From an uncultured Candidatus Berkelbacteria bacterium (GTDB lineage Bacteria > Patescibacteriota > UBA1384 > CAILIB01): 25,103 bases of DNA. The DNA is taken from assembly GCA_937895715.1 (NCBI GenBank), contig CALBLZ010000097.1:1-25103 (forward strand). Reading direction: 5' to 3'. Both the position numbers and the translations under genes were made by a program. Positions 1 to 7,986 of this stretch are shown here, piece after piece (position 1 is the stretch's first letter; each line of letters starts with the position of its first letter). The notes beneath the pieces are model-generated. The model was not told where the DNA came from. It saw only the letters and a list, made by a program, of their open reading frames with translations, and searched no databases.

Positions 1-611
1 TAGTAATTGTGTATTTCGGTAATCTCTAATTCACCGCGAGCAGAGCGTTCAGCTTTTCTTGCTGCATCACTGACTGTTCCATCAAAAAAGTATAAACCTG
101 GAATAGCGTAGTCAGATTTTGGCTTTTCAGGTTTCTCCTCTATACTTAACACTTTTCCATCTTCATCAAAATCGACTACGCCGTAACGCTCAGGATCGTG
201 CACCCGGTAGCCAAAGATTAGACCGCCCTTGGTGAGCGTTGCAGCGCTGCGGATCTCTTGAATGAGTGATTCACCGTAAAAAATATTGTCACCCAAGATT
301 AAACAAACCGGCTCGCCATCTATAAATTCTTCACCTAGTAGAAAGGCCTCAGCTAGGCCGCCTGGCTTGGGTTGCTCCATGTAGCTAATCTGCATCCCAA
401 ACCCGTTGCCGTTTCCGAGTAGCTCTTGGTAGGTTGGCAAATCGTGCGGTGTAGAGATGAGTAGAACCTCCTGAATACCTCCCTCAAGCAGTGTGGCAAG
501 CGGATAGTAGATCATTGGCTTGTCGCCAATAGGGAGAAGCTGCTTAGAAATCACCTGGGTTGTGGGGTAGAGACGAGTACCTGAGCCGCCGGCAAGGATA
601 ATGCCTTTCAT
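1..611 (-). CDS. rmlA: Glucose-1-phosphate thymidylyltransferase, 3' end beyond window
   Basis: This enzyme joins dTTP and glucose-1-phosphate to make dTDP-glucose, the first step toward dTDP-rhamnose and related envelope sugars. About 203 residues are visible, against roughly 290 for the family; the C-terminal part lies beyond base 1. The N-terminus has the nucleotidyltransferase signature [11 protein letters not shown] (residues 8-18) followed by KQLLP (23-27). The Mg-binding Asp lies in LGDN (D108), and the sugar-binding [17 protein letters not shown] stretch follows. The start is the ATG whose complement lies at 609-611, matching the usual MKGIILAGG beginning. The gene runs leftward out of the window, so whether rmlB, rmlC and rmlD follow cannot be seen. 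The family call is near certain; thymidylyl rather than another nucleotidyl specificity follows from overall similarity to RmlA. Confidence 0.95.
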   Translation of the reverse strand, partial: MKGIILAGGSGTRLYPTTQVISKQLLPIGDKPMIYYPLATLLEGGIQEVLLISTPHDLPTYQELLGNGNGFGMQISYMEQPKPGGLAEAFLLGEEFIDGEPVCLILGDNIFYGESLIQEIRSAATLTKGGLIFGYRVHDPERYGVVDFDEDGKVLSIEEKPEKPKSDYAIPGLYFFDGTVSDAARKAERSARGELEITEIHNY

Positions 612-638
612 GGAAAAGTGGTTAGAGTGAACGGCTCC

Positions 639-647
639 ATCGTACCA
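639..647 (-). promoter_or_regulatory. Possible extended -10 promoter of rmlA
   Basis: Read on the minus strand this is TGGTACGAT, an extended -10 (TGnTATAAT-like) about 27 bases before the rmlA start. No convincing -35 is seen at normal spacing. The same TGGTA-type element recurs before other genes in this window, which is the main support. Confidence 0.3.
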
Positions 648-788
648 GCTATTCCTTGCTAACAACACCTGGAATTTAGTTGAAACGTGCGCTGGGTGCT
701 TGATTTTTAGTGGCGAAGGGCATTCACTAGAGTTATAGACCTACCCAGGTTTACCACTTAACAAGTAACTATCCTTAAGCGGGATGTT

Positions 789-794
789 AGGAGG
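789..794 (+). promoter_or_regulatory. Strong Shine-Dalgarno site
   Basis: AGGAGG lies four bases before the ATG at 799. It favours 799 over the upstream in-frame ATG at 784, which has no such site. It is one of the few clear Shine-Dalgarno sites in the window. Confidence 0.6.
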
Positions 795-798
795 GTTC

Positions 799-1185
799 AT
801 GAATGAATTCCTTTTGGCGTTAGTTGGCCTGCTGGCCATCTTTATCGTGGGGGTAATTTGTTACGGAGTGATCTTTAAGGGGAGCCTCGGCGACAACGCC
901 GTAAAGCTCACCCCAACACGTTTTGTGATTGCGGGCATTGGCATGTATGTAATCGCCTTTGCGTTTATTCGCCTGTTTGGCATGGTTGATATGGACGCAA
1001 GTGGCTTTATGAAGGGGCTCCAGCTTGGCTTAATGCTTGGGATTCCGTTCTTTATGATTCCGCTGTTTGCGGATGCGCCTTACTTTAAGGGTAAGGCTGG
1101 CGTGGAGTGGGCTCTGATTGTAAACTGGGTACTGAGTTTTGCGGTTCTGGGTATGGTAGTCGGAGGTATTGGGGTAACGATGTGA
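799..1185 (+). CDS. Small four-helix integral membrane protein, DUF1761-like
   Basis: This 128-residue protein is almost entirely hydrophobic. Four membrane segments are visible: residues about 3-24 after MNEF, about 41-60 (FVIAGIGMYVIAFAFI), about 70-88 (GLQLGLMLGIPFFMIPLF) and about 102-126 near the C-terminus. The layout, with a helix pair, a polar YFKGKAG turn and a last helix, resembles DUF1761 membrane proteins, but that is a resemblance judged by eye and no function is known for the family. The start at 799 is chosen because AGGAGG precedes it; the ATG at 784 would add five residues. A strong terminator follows the stop, so the gene is probably transcribed alone. Confidence 0.75.
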   Translation: MNEFLLALVGLLAIFIVGVICYGVIFKGSLGDNAVKLTPTRFVIAGIGMYVIAFAFIRLFGMVDMDASGFMKGLQLGLMLGIPFFMIPLFADAPYFKGKAGVEWALIVNWVLSFAVLGMVVGGIGVTM

Positions 1186-1208
1186 CACCCCAAGCTCCAG
1201 GAGCTAAG

Positions 1209-1245
1209 AAAACCCCATTTCATCTGAGATGGGGTTTTTCTTTTA
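1209..1245 (+). terminator. Intrinsic terminator after the small membrane protein
   Basis: A perfect 10-bp stem, AAAACCCCAT (1209-1218) with ATGGGGTTTT (1229-1238), encloses a 10-base loop and runs into a T-rich tail. It separates the membrane protein from the peptidase-like gene at 1271. Confidence 0.9.
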
Positions 1246-1270
1246 GTGGCTCAGTTACTACTATTGAGCT

Positions 1271-1882
1271 ATGAAACAACAAAAACACTCTCAGGCAGGT
1301 AGGCACATAACTCGGACGATGATGAGTTTGCTGCTGGCATTTGCGGTGGTTGGGGCAACTGCTGTTGTGCTCGTCCGCCAGAATAGTAGCAACGCCGCTC
1401 TGTTACGTGCGAAAGCTCCGAATAAAGGCAGCATCATCGATGGCGCAAACGGACATGTTGGAGATCCTGTAAAAGACTTTTGTGATACAAGTTACTCCAA
1501 TCCCCAGTATCCATGTGCAGACTTTGTGAGCGATGTGCTACAAGACCTGGGAGTGCCTGTTCCAGAGGGAAGTGTAACAGAGGTAAACGCTGCGGCTCTG
1601 CTGGATTGGTTGGTTAAGCAGGGGTGGACACGCTACCCAAAGACTGGGAGTTACGATATTAACAATCCACCAACTGACAGAGGTTTTGCGGGGTGTGTGG
1701 TGTTTTTCATTACTCCAACAGGCAGAGTTGGTCACACCGGATTTATTGTTAGTAACCCACCGATGGTTGTAGTTGACGCTAGTGGGGTGCAGGGAAAGGT
1801 TGTAAGGCGAGAGGTTAATGACCCCGCGCTGGATGAGCGCTACGACCGTATAGTAATAGTTTGTCCACCATCAGCTAAGTAA
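1271..1882 (+). CDS. Membrane-anchored CHAP/NlpC-P60-like cysteine amidase or peptidase
   Basis: The 203-residue protein starts with a basic stretch and a single hydrophobic segment (residues about 16-36), which acts as a signal anchor or uncleaved signal peptide and places the rest outside the membrane. The catalytic-type Cys is in YPCADFVSDVL (C82) at the start of a helix, and the His is in GRVGHTGFIV (H155) on the following strand, with Asn161 or Asp169 as a possible third residue. This Cys-helix then His-strand order is that of CHAP and NlpC/P60 enzymes, which cut peptidoglycan stem or cross-bridge peptides. No separate cell-wall binding domain is seen. A TACTAT -10-like element ends seven bases before the ATG and there is no Shine-Dalgarno site, suggesting a leaderless mRNA. 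The substrate is not readable from sequence. Confidence 0.7.
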   Translation: MKQQKHSQAGRHITRTMMSLLLAFAVVGATAVVLVRQNSSNAALLRAKAPNKGSIIDGANGHVGDPVKDFCDTSYSNPQYPCADFVSDVLQDLGVPVPEGSVTEVNAAALLDWLVKQGWTRYPKTGSYDINNPPTDRGFAGCVVFFITPTGRVGHTGFIVSNPPMVVVDASGVQGKVVRREVNDPALDERYDRIVIVCPPSAK

Positions 1883-1904
1883 GGGCGTACGACTCATTGG
1901 GGCC

Positions 1905-1930
1905 AAAGCCCCGGACTCCCGAGGCTTTTT
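1905..1930 (+). terminator. Intrinsic terminator after the cysteine amidase-like gene
   Basis: AAAGCC (1905-1910) pairs with GGCTTT (1923-1928). An inner CGG/CCG pair lies across one C/A mismatch with an ACTC loop, and a T run follows (1926-1930). It separates this gene from serS. Confidence 0.75.
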
Positions 1931-1979
1931 CTTCTGAAAGAGACTTTCAGTTTGTGTCCAAATCTGTCACCATTACTGC

Positions 1980-3269
1980 ATGGTTGATCCAAAACTAATT
2001 CGAGATACGCCAGCTTTGGTAAAGCGGGCAGTGAAGCGCAAAGGCGGTGATCCGGTTATTGTGGACGAATTTTTGAATGCTGATACCCAGCGGCGCACCC
2101 TCCAGCAGGCTTTACAAGAGCTGCAGACCAGCCTCAACACCTCTTCCAAGCAGCTTGCCACAGCTACACCCGAAGAGCGGGATATCATGCGCCACCAGCT
2201 GCGCTCACTTTCTGACTCGATTCAAGAGCAGGGTAGTCAGCTGAATGACCTCGAAACTCTCTGCAAGCAGCTGCACCGCCAGATACCAAATATACCCTCA
2301 GACGATGTGCCAGATGGTGCCTCGGACAAAGAGAATGTTGTGGTACGAACAGAAGGAGTGAAACCTGAGTTTACATTCCCGCCAAAAGATCACGAGCAGC
2401 TCTGTGCCGAGCTAGATCTCCTTGATATGGAGCGTGCGGCAAAGGTTGCAGGTGCTAAGTTTTATTACCTCAAGAACGAGCTGTCACTCCTTGAGCAGGC
2501 AGTAATGCGTTTTGCTACCGATACCCTCTACAGCAAAGGGTTCACCATGCTATCTGTGCCTAACCTGGTTAAGGCCGAGGTACTCTATGGTTCTGGCCTG
2601 TTTGTCACGCCCGAAGATGCTACCGATGGCGATGCCTACCGGATAGACCGTGACGATCTGTACCTAGTTGGCACTGCCGAGCCGCCACTCGTGGCGTTTC
2701 ATAGCGGAGAAGTGCTCCACGAATCTGAGCTGCCGCTTCGCTATGCCGCACTCTCTCCCGCCTTCCGGCGTGAGGCAGGAACCTACGGCAAGGAAACACG
2801 CGGCCTGTACCGGGTGCACCAGTTCAATAAGGTTGAGATGGTATCACTTACCCGCCCGGAGGACAGTCAGAAAGAGCAAGAACTACTGCTGGGCATCGCC
2901 GAAGAACTCTTACACAAGCTCGGCCTCCACTATCAAGTTGTACTAAACTGCGCCGGTGATTTAGGTCACCCGCAGGTTAAAAAATGGGATATAGAAACCT
3001 GGCTGCCTGGCATGAACAAGTACGGCGAGACGCATTCCTGCTCAAACGATACCGACTACCAGGCGCGCTCGCTAAATATTCGATTTAAGGCAAGCGGCAA
3101 AGATGGTGAGAAAGACGTACAGTACGTGCATACACTCAACAATACTGCACTTTCGAGTGCCCGCATTCTCATTGCTATTCTCGAAAACTACCAGCAGCCT
3201 GACGGTAGCATCGAGATTCCTAAGGCACTCCACGCTTACATTCCGTTTACTCGCATAACGCGCCGCTGA
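1980..3269 (+). CDS. serS: Serine--tRNA ligase
   Basis: This cytoplasmic enzyme charges tRNA-Ser (and tRNA-Sec where present) with serine. The 429 residues match the family length. An N-terminal helical arm of about 110 residues, the long coiled coil that grips the tRNA extra arm, precedes the class II catalytic core. Recognisable pieces are GTAEPPLVAFHSGE (around residue 232), motif 2 with FRREAGTYGKETRGLYRVHQF (around 262-282), and motif 3 near 388-402 (NTALSSARILIAILENYQ). In motif 3 the usual NGSGLA is replaced by NTALSS while the motif Arg is kept. No Shine-Dalgarno site precedes the ATG. The stop overlaps the next start by one base (TGATG), so the methyltransferase is probably translationally coupled. 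Confidence 0.97.
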   Translation: MVDPKLIRDTPALVKRAVKRKGGDPVIVDEFLNADTQRRTLQQALQELQTSLNTSSKQLATATPEERDIMRHQLRSLSDSIQEQGSQLNDLETLCKQLHRQIPNIPSDDVPDGASDKENVVVRTEGVKPEFTFPPKDHEQLCAELDLLDMERAAKVAGAKFYYLKNELSLLEQAVMRFATDTLYSKGFTMLSVPNLVKAEVLYGSGLFVTPEDATDGDAYRIDRDDLYLVGTAEPPLVAFHSGEVLHESELPLRYAALSPAFRREAGTYGKETRGLYRVHQFNKVEMVSLTRPEDSQKEQELLLGIAEELLHKLGLHYQVVLNCAGDLGHPQVKKWDIETWLPGMNKYGETHSCSNDTDYQARSLNIRFKASGKDGEKDVQYVHTLNNTALSSARILIAILENYQQPDGSIEIPKALHAYIPFTRITRR

Positions 3270-3844
3270 TGCTGTCTGTCCCAGACCAAGTGTTGCTAAT
3301 CGTTGTTGGCACCACCGCGCTGGCCCTTATTCTCTTCTTTATCTTTTCGCTTTGGGATCAGATACGCGCAGCGGTACTGAATGAGGCACCCTTTGTTTCA
3401 GCTCCAGAGGAAGCCATAGACGACATTGTGGCAGCACTCGATCCGCAGGTTGGTGATGCTGTGTACGATCTGGGTTGTGGTGACGGTATTGTGCTGCGCG
3501 CACTCCATGCTGCCAACCCCAAGGCTCGCTACATTGGGATAGAGAAGGGAATGATTCCATTCGTTACCGCAAAGTGGCGCTGTAAGCACCTACCGCGGCG
3601 GGCAGTAAAGATCAGGCGGGATGACTTCTTTGAAACCGATCTCTGCCCAGCGAATAAAGTGTACGTATACCTTTATGCACATGTGCTCGACATGCTCCTC
3701 CCAAAGTTTAAGCGCGAGCTTCCCAAGGGTGCGATCGTGGTCTCACTCGATTACCAGTTTAGTGATCGAAAACCGGATAAGGTTATTACGCTCGATCATC
3801 GGGGCGGGGCCCGTGGTCGCCGTCTGAGTGTGTACAGGTTCTAA
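3269..3844 (+). CDS. Membrane-anchored class I SAM-dependent methyltransferase
   Basis: The 191-residue protein has an N-terminal hydrophobic helix (residues about 7-28) and then a Rossmann-type methyltransferase core. SAM-binding motif I is VYDLGCGDG (about 65-73), with the acidic end of strand 2 in YIGIEKG. A later strand, VYVYLYAHVLDMLLPKF, and a LDYQF stretch follow. The substrate-specific lid is short, so the substrate cannot be read; small CPR proteins of this type are usually annotated only as methyltransferase-domain proteins. The ATG overlaps the serS stop by one base, implying coupled translation. The stop overlaps a palindrome in the promoter of the next gene. A membrane-bound lipid or quinone substrate is possible but speculative. 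Confidence 0.85.
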   Translation: MLSVPDQVLLIVVGTTALALILFFIFSLWDQIRAAVLNEAPFVSAPEEAIDDIVAALDPQVGDAVYDLGCGDGIVLRALHAANPKARYIGIEKGMIPFVTAKWRCKHLPRRAVKIRRDDFFETDLCPANKVYVYLYAHVLDMLLPKFKRELPKGAIVVSLDYQFSDRKPDKVITLDHRGGARGRRLSVYRF

Positions 3845-3860
3845 CCTGTGCGAGTATACT
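3831..3860 (+). promoter_or_regulatory. Promoter of the DUF5663-like gene pair
   Basis: TGTACA (3831-3836) and a near-consensus TATACT (3855-3860) are 18 bases apart. The ATG at 3870 is only nine bases after the -10, so the message would be nearly leaderless, although AAGGGGG also lies just before the start. The promoter sits over the end of the methyltransferase gene. Confidence 0.5.
3834..3849. repeat. Palindrome between -35 and -10, possible operator
   Basis: ACAGGTT and AACCTGT form perfect 7-bp inverted arms around CT. The site lies in the spacer of the predicted promoter and overlaps the methyltransferase stop codon. There is no T run after it, so it is unlikely to be a terminator. A repressor site is the natural reading, but no second copy was seen in the window. 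Confidence 0.4.
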
Positions 3861-3869
3861 AAGGGGGAT

Positions 3870-4229
3870 ATGGACGCTCACACAGCTACCCCAGAAGAGT
3901 TACTGCGTGCAGACATCTTTGAGCTGCTCAACATGCAGGATGCCCCTGCAGAGATGAAAGAAAAGATGCTCGCCGACATGGAATCTACCTTAGCAGGGGA
4001 AGTATTTGCTCATGTAGTCTCAAAGGTTCCCGACGAGCACCTGGAGCGTTTCGAAGAGATACTAGAGCGAGGCGTGCAGCAAGACACGCTCGATTTTCTC
4101 GCCAACCTCGACATAGACATGCCGACAGTGGTTGCAGAGGAAACCTTAAAGTACAAATACCAACTGGTGCGCGAGGTCGAAGCGCGGCTTCGTGATGCGC
4201 AGCCGAGCTCCGACGCACATGCCGATTGA
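3870..4229 (+). CDS. DUF5663-like small helical protein
   Basis: This 119-residue acidic, all-helical protein has no signal peptide or membrane segment. Its pattern is a short LLNMQDAPAEMKEKMLADM lead, a helix ending in FAHVVSKVPDEHLERFEEILE, then a hydrophobic turn LDFLANLDIDMPTVVAEE and a last helix. That pattern resembles DUF5663, a small domain common in CPR genomes with no assigned activity. The start at 3870 is chosen over 3828 because a -10 and a G-rich stretch lie just upstream and because the 3828 start would overlap the methyltransferase. Its end overlaps the next gene, so the two are probably made together and may act together. Confidence 0.65.
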   Translation: MDAHTATPEELLRADIFELLNMQDAPAEMKEKMLADMESTLAGEVFAHVVSKVPDEHLERFEEILERGVQQDTLDFLANLDIDMPTVVAEETLKYKYQLVREVEARLRDAQPSSDAHAD

Positions 4230-7200
4230 AGCACCGCCAATCATTGCGCCGCCACCGGGAAAACCGGAAGGACAAGGCGACCAACAAGCTCCACGCGCTC
4301 CTGAATCGGTTCTGAGAAGGGAGGACGTTATTAATATTGTGAAGATTCACGATATCGTGCGCGACTTCAACGAAGGTATAAAATCGCGTGAGAAGACGAG
4401 GGCCGAAGCGCAGAAGGCAAGCAAGGCAAATAGCTGGTCAAGTAAGGCAAGTGATTTTCTTGAGGCAAAGATTGGTAAACCCTTTACCTGGTCGAAGGAG
4501 AGGTACACCAAGATGCAGAAAGATTTCTATCTTGGTGATGGCGATAAGATGCGAGACTTGGGCTACCGGGGAGCCTGGGGGGTTAGTACGTTCCTTGTGT
4601 CTCCACTATTCGGGCCGGTACTCGGTCCGTTCGTTATGGCGAAAGGCCTCAAAGATGCCTTCGAAGCATTTACTGAGCGTAGGGCGCTTTCAAAAGACAT
4701 GGCTGGCCCCAATCATCTGAACGCTGACAGTGTTAAATATACGCAGGATGCAATAAGTAGATCGCTAAGTAGCATTCTTACCGAGTTGCGGGAGAGTCTT
4801 GTAGAGGGTGAAATCACCCCAGACGAATACTACATGCTGGTTAAGGAAACCATTAAAGATCACAATCAGTGGATTGAAGAAGAGCTACTTCCGAAGGAGA
4901 GAAATCTGACCACTGCTCAAAACCAACTGCAGGAAAAGTTGGGGAAGGCTGGTAAGATTGCAGCGCTCGCTACAGTGTTCTACGGCGGTATCAATCCGCT
5001 TAGTTTTCCTGCGGCTGGTTTTGTTGCCATGCACGCTAACGCACAAGCTCGCAATCAGAAAGGTGTGGTGCCAGAGGATGGTGAGGATACCGCTAAGTAC
5101 CTCATCAAAAACCCCATTATCCAGGAGACGCCAGCGGAGATGGTGGCCAAAGCTGAAGAAGAAAATCGCACCCCAATTGAGCTTGCTGACTTTCTCGAGC
5201 GTGCAAAGCAGCCAAGTCAACCGGGCCTTACGCAGCGCCTAACTCAGGCCTATCCAGAGCTGCACCCGACCTCTCGAATCGAGGTGAATGGCAGCAACTT
5301 CTTTTTAGGGCCAACCTTTGCTGATCCTACAGGAGCAACCTACTCCGTCTTCTACGTACAAGCTCCTGGGGGGAAGCTTATTACCAGACTTGCACGTCGC
5401 GATCAGCTAAACGGCTCATGGCACGCTGTGGAGGGGCTAGAGGTGCCCCGGTCAGGCAAAGGCGGTGGTGGAGACCAGCAGAAGTCTAACTTCTCGCTTG
5501 TAAAGCCTTCAATTCATCCCATTGAAGAAACGTTGCTGCCGGTGGCGGTGAGTAATAGCCTTGAAGCCACAGAAAGCAAGCAAGGTGACATAGCAGGATT
5601 CAGTAAGGATACGGTTAAGAACTTACTCAAGGATAATTTTGCAAAAGTTCAGCGTAAGGAAGACCGGAGCGGTATTGTTAAGCCAGAGATTAAACCCGAA
5701 AACGAAACCTATAGGGATGAGATCAGTCGATTCGATGATAAGGGGGTCTTGGAGCGTTTGCGTATAACCAAGCCGGATAACCTCAAGCTCTTTGATCCCG
5801 AAAAGCCGCGCGATGGGGGTGTTCCGCTTGAGCTGGGTCTGGATGGGCTCATTCTTGGGGTGAATGGCATCTTTAATGATCACCCAGGCCTTGCGCCGAA
5901 CTTCGCGGAAGCACCAAGAGAGAGGTACACCCGTTCCCACCCGTTCTTCGGAAAGATTGAAGTAGAAGTGTATGCGGGGCAACTGAATGGCGCAACGGTT
6001 ATGTGGCATATGGCACATGATGCAGCTGGTCGTATTTGGGTTGATCGGTTGCAGCTAGAGCAGTCCAAAACAACCACCTACGGCACGGTGAGTAAGGTTA
6101 TCGACGCCGGTTTCCTCACACTACAACCCTTGGTTCATCAAGAAAAGGGCAATAATAAACCCGCTCAGACTGGTCAAGAAAAGGGCAAGTATTCACTCAT
6201 CGAGCGGCACATGCAAAAGGTTCCTGGCGCCCGTGACGGTGTGCAAGATGTTACCCAATTTCTCGATGAGCTCACGCCAATAGCCGCTTATCGTATGCAC
6301 CGGGATATTCATCGTGTAGCAGTGCCTGATGAACCAGAGAAGCCTGAGCGCGAAGATAAGAAAAAGAAGGATAAAGACAGGGAGAAGGCGGAGCGATCTG
6401 AAGAAGATCGAGGGGAGGGTTCTAAGAAATCGGGTAAGGGAGAAAACCCCGAGAGAGCAGAAAGGCCCGAGCGTTCAGAGAAGAAGGAGCCAGTAGTAGT
6501 TCCTGAAAATAAGAAGGTTGAGAATGCCGCCGAGCAGCCCAAGGGGGGAAAGAAGGATGACGACGAAAGCGGCGGAGACGCCGGTTCAGCAGGTGGGCTC
6601 CCACCGGCCCCCATTGGTGATCCTCCAAACAGTCCGGCTGGTGGAGCGTCACCTTCGGGCTTAGAGCCCAAGATAGGCTCGGGGAACCCGGTTGAGACAA
6701 CTGAAAATCCTAGTATCCTCGAGGGTCAGACAGGTAGGCGTCTCATTGAGTCGCTTTATAATCTTCAAAGCAACAAGCAGTACGAGGCTCGCGAGATGTT
6801 GCGGTCTCGCATTAACCGGGCTGATTCGATGATGCTCGGCCGTTGGCGAGATAGACAAGATGGTCACCGACTAGCGTTCAGCAAGCTGCTAGCTGAGAAT
6901 GCTCAGAAGGTCAGCGGGCTGAGTCCGAGTGATCCTCGCTACGAAACTGAAGTCACTGAGATTGCAGGCTTCCTCTGTGATGCAGCAAATGCGGCCAGCC
7001 TGTTTGGGTTCTCATACCGAGCAAATGAGCTGCGGAACGAGCCAGAGGCCCGTTGCTCACTAATCTTGCGTGGAGTTGTCCGCCTTTCTGCTGTTGCGCG
7101 GAGCATTCGAGCAGAGCTTCCAAAGGGGTCTCCAATCCGTAATGCCTACCATAGTTTAGTTGTGCAAATTGAACGGCTGATTGAGGGCTACCAATCTGGT

Positions 7201-7890
7201 GGTGTAGAGCTTTCTGAGATTGCCGACAGCCCAGAGAAACTTGCAGAGCAGATTGCTGTGATTCGAGAGGAGATGGAGCGTACAGCCACAACACCAAGGC
7301 CAACTCAGCAGTCTGTGTCTGGTGTGACCCCTTCGCCTTTACCAACAGCTTCACAGAGTCAGTCCACAACAGCGCCGATAGCTCAAGTGGTAGCTAACCC
7401 GGGCACACCGTCTCAAGCCACTGCGACTCCAGAAGCTAATCCGCAACCAGCGCCGCCAAGTATCGGTAGGTTTGAGGCTCTTGTCCGCCAGAATCCTATC
7501 TACAACCAGCAGCTGACTCCACTTGAGCGAGGCTACCGCGAGAAGGCGCTCAAGTATGTTGAATCTCTCAGTGCTGTGCCAAAGGCGATGCAAGAGGCGG
7601 CTACGCCCGAACAGCTGCAAGACCTCTGTCGCAAGATAACCAAGCAGGATAATAGGGTATTCGAAGGTGCAGACCTTGTGCGGACGCTTCGCGTCCTTGC
7701 CACGGGAATTGCTTCCCTAGAAAGCACCAAACGTAGAGTTGGTGTGCACGATGAAATGATTGAGACCCTACTAACCAAGGCTCTCGATATCGAAAAGAAT
7801 CTACCAACAGATCCAACCCAAACCGCTCGCACTGCCCAGAATGTACACGCCTCACAGACGGTAACCGATCTCGGCGATCAGCCGATTTAA
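4219..7890 (+). CDS. Giant multidomain protein of unknown function
   Basis: I do not recognise this roughly 1223-residue protein. It begins Pro-rich, without a clear signal peptide. A helical region follows with two moderately hydrophobic stretches, around residues 115-145 and 245-275. Two beta-rich segments come next (about 355-415 and 540-640), sharing aromatic and Gly-Arg features. Then come a very charged Lys/Glu/Arg linker (about 700-780), a Gly/Pro/Ser stretch (about 787-825), a helical domain (about 830-1015), a second Thr/Pro/Gln linker (about 1020-1077) and a C-terminal helical domain (about 1085-1210). The start is uncertain: ATG 4219 overlaps the previous gene by 11 bases, while ATG 4195 and GTG 4192 are also in frame, and no Shine-Dalgarno site decides. 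A scaffold, surface-associated or secretion-linked role can be imagined, but nothing visible proves one. Confidence 0.75.
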   Translation: MPIEAPPIIAPPPGKPEGQGDQQAPRAPESVLRREDVINIVKIHDIVRDFNEGIKSREKTRAEAQKASKANSWSSKASDFLEAKIGKPFTWSKERYTKMQKDFYLGDGDKMRDLGYRGAWGVSTFLVSPLFGPVLGPFVMAKGLKDAFEAFTERRALSKDMAGPNHLNADSVKYTQDAISRSLSSILTELRESLVEGEITPDEYYMLVKETIKDHNQWIEEELLPKERNLTTAQNQLQEKLGKAGKIAALATVFYGGINPLSFPAAGFVAMHANAQARNQKGVVPEDGEDTAKYLIKNPIIQETPAEMVAKAEEENRTPIELADFLERAKQPSQPGLTQRLTQAYPELHPTSRIEVNGSNFFLGPTFADPTGATYSVFYVQAPGGKLITRLARRDQLNGSWHAVEGLEVPRSGKGGGGDQQKSNFSLVKPSIHPIEETLLPVAVSNSLEATESKQGDIAGFSKDTVKNLLKDNFAKVQRKEDRSGIVKPEIKPENETYRDEISRFDDKGVLERLRITKPDNLKLFDPEKPRDGGVPLELGLDGLILGVNGIFNDHPGLAPNFAEAPRERYTRSHPFFGKIEVEVYAGQLNGATVMWHMAHDAAGRIWVDRLQLEQSKTTTYGTVSKVIDAGFLTLQPLVHQEKGNNKPAQTGQEKGKYSLIERHMQKVPGARDGVQDVTQFLDELTPIAAYRMHRDIHRVAVPDEPEKPEREDKKKKDKDREKAERSEEDRGEGSKKSGKGENPERAERPERSEKKEPVVVPENKKVENAAEQPKGGKKDDDESGGDAGSAGGLPPAPIGDPPNSPAGGASPSGLEPKIGSGNPVETTENPSILEGQTGRRLIESLYNLQSNKQYEAREMLRSRINRADSMMLGRWRDRQDGHRLAFSKLLAENAQKVSGLSPSDPRYETEVTEIAGFLCDAANAASLFGFSYRANELRNEPEARCSLILRGVVRLSAVARSIRAELPKGSPIRNAYHSLVVQIERLIEGYQSGGVELSEIADSPEKLAEQIAVIREEMERTATTPRPTQQSVSGVTPSPLPTASQSQSTTAPIAQVVANPGTPSQATATPEANPQPAPPSIGRFEALVRQNPIYNQQLTPLERGYREKALKYVESLSAVPKAMQEAATPEQLQDLCRKITKQDNRVFEGADLVRTLRVLATGIASLESTKRRVGVHDEMIETLLTKALDIEKNLPTDPTQTARTAQNVHASQTVTDLGDQPI

Positions 7891-7986
7891 GACTGGTAAA
7901 TCAGGGGCGTTCCGGCTATCATAACCCAAGAACAAATCTAACGTTTGCCTGGGCAGTTTCCCACTGTCTTTCGCTTTCTCCTCGTT

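Noticed and set aside
3834..3849. The palindrome as a terminator of serS-methyltransferase
   Set aside because: The loop is only two bases and no T run follows; its place between -35 and -10 fits an operator better.
7945..7986. Upstream TTG start for secA
   Set aside because: The ATG at 7987 gives the standard SecA beginning, and the extra residues are not family-like.
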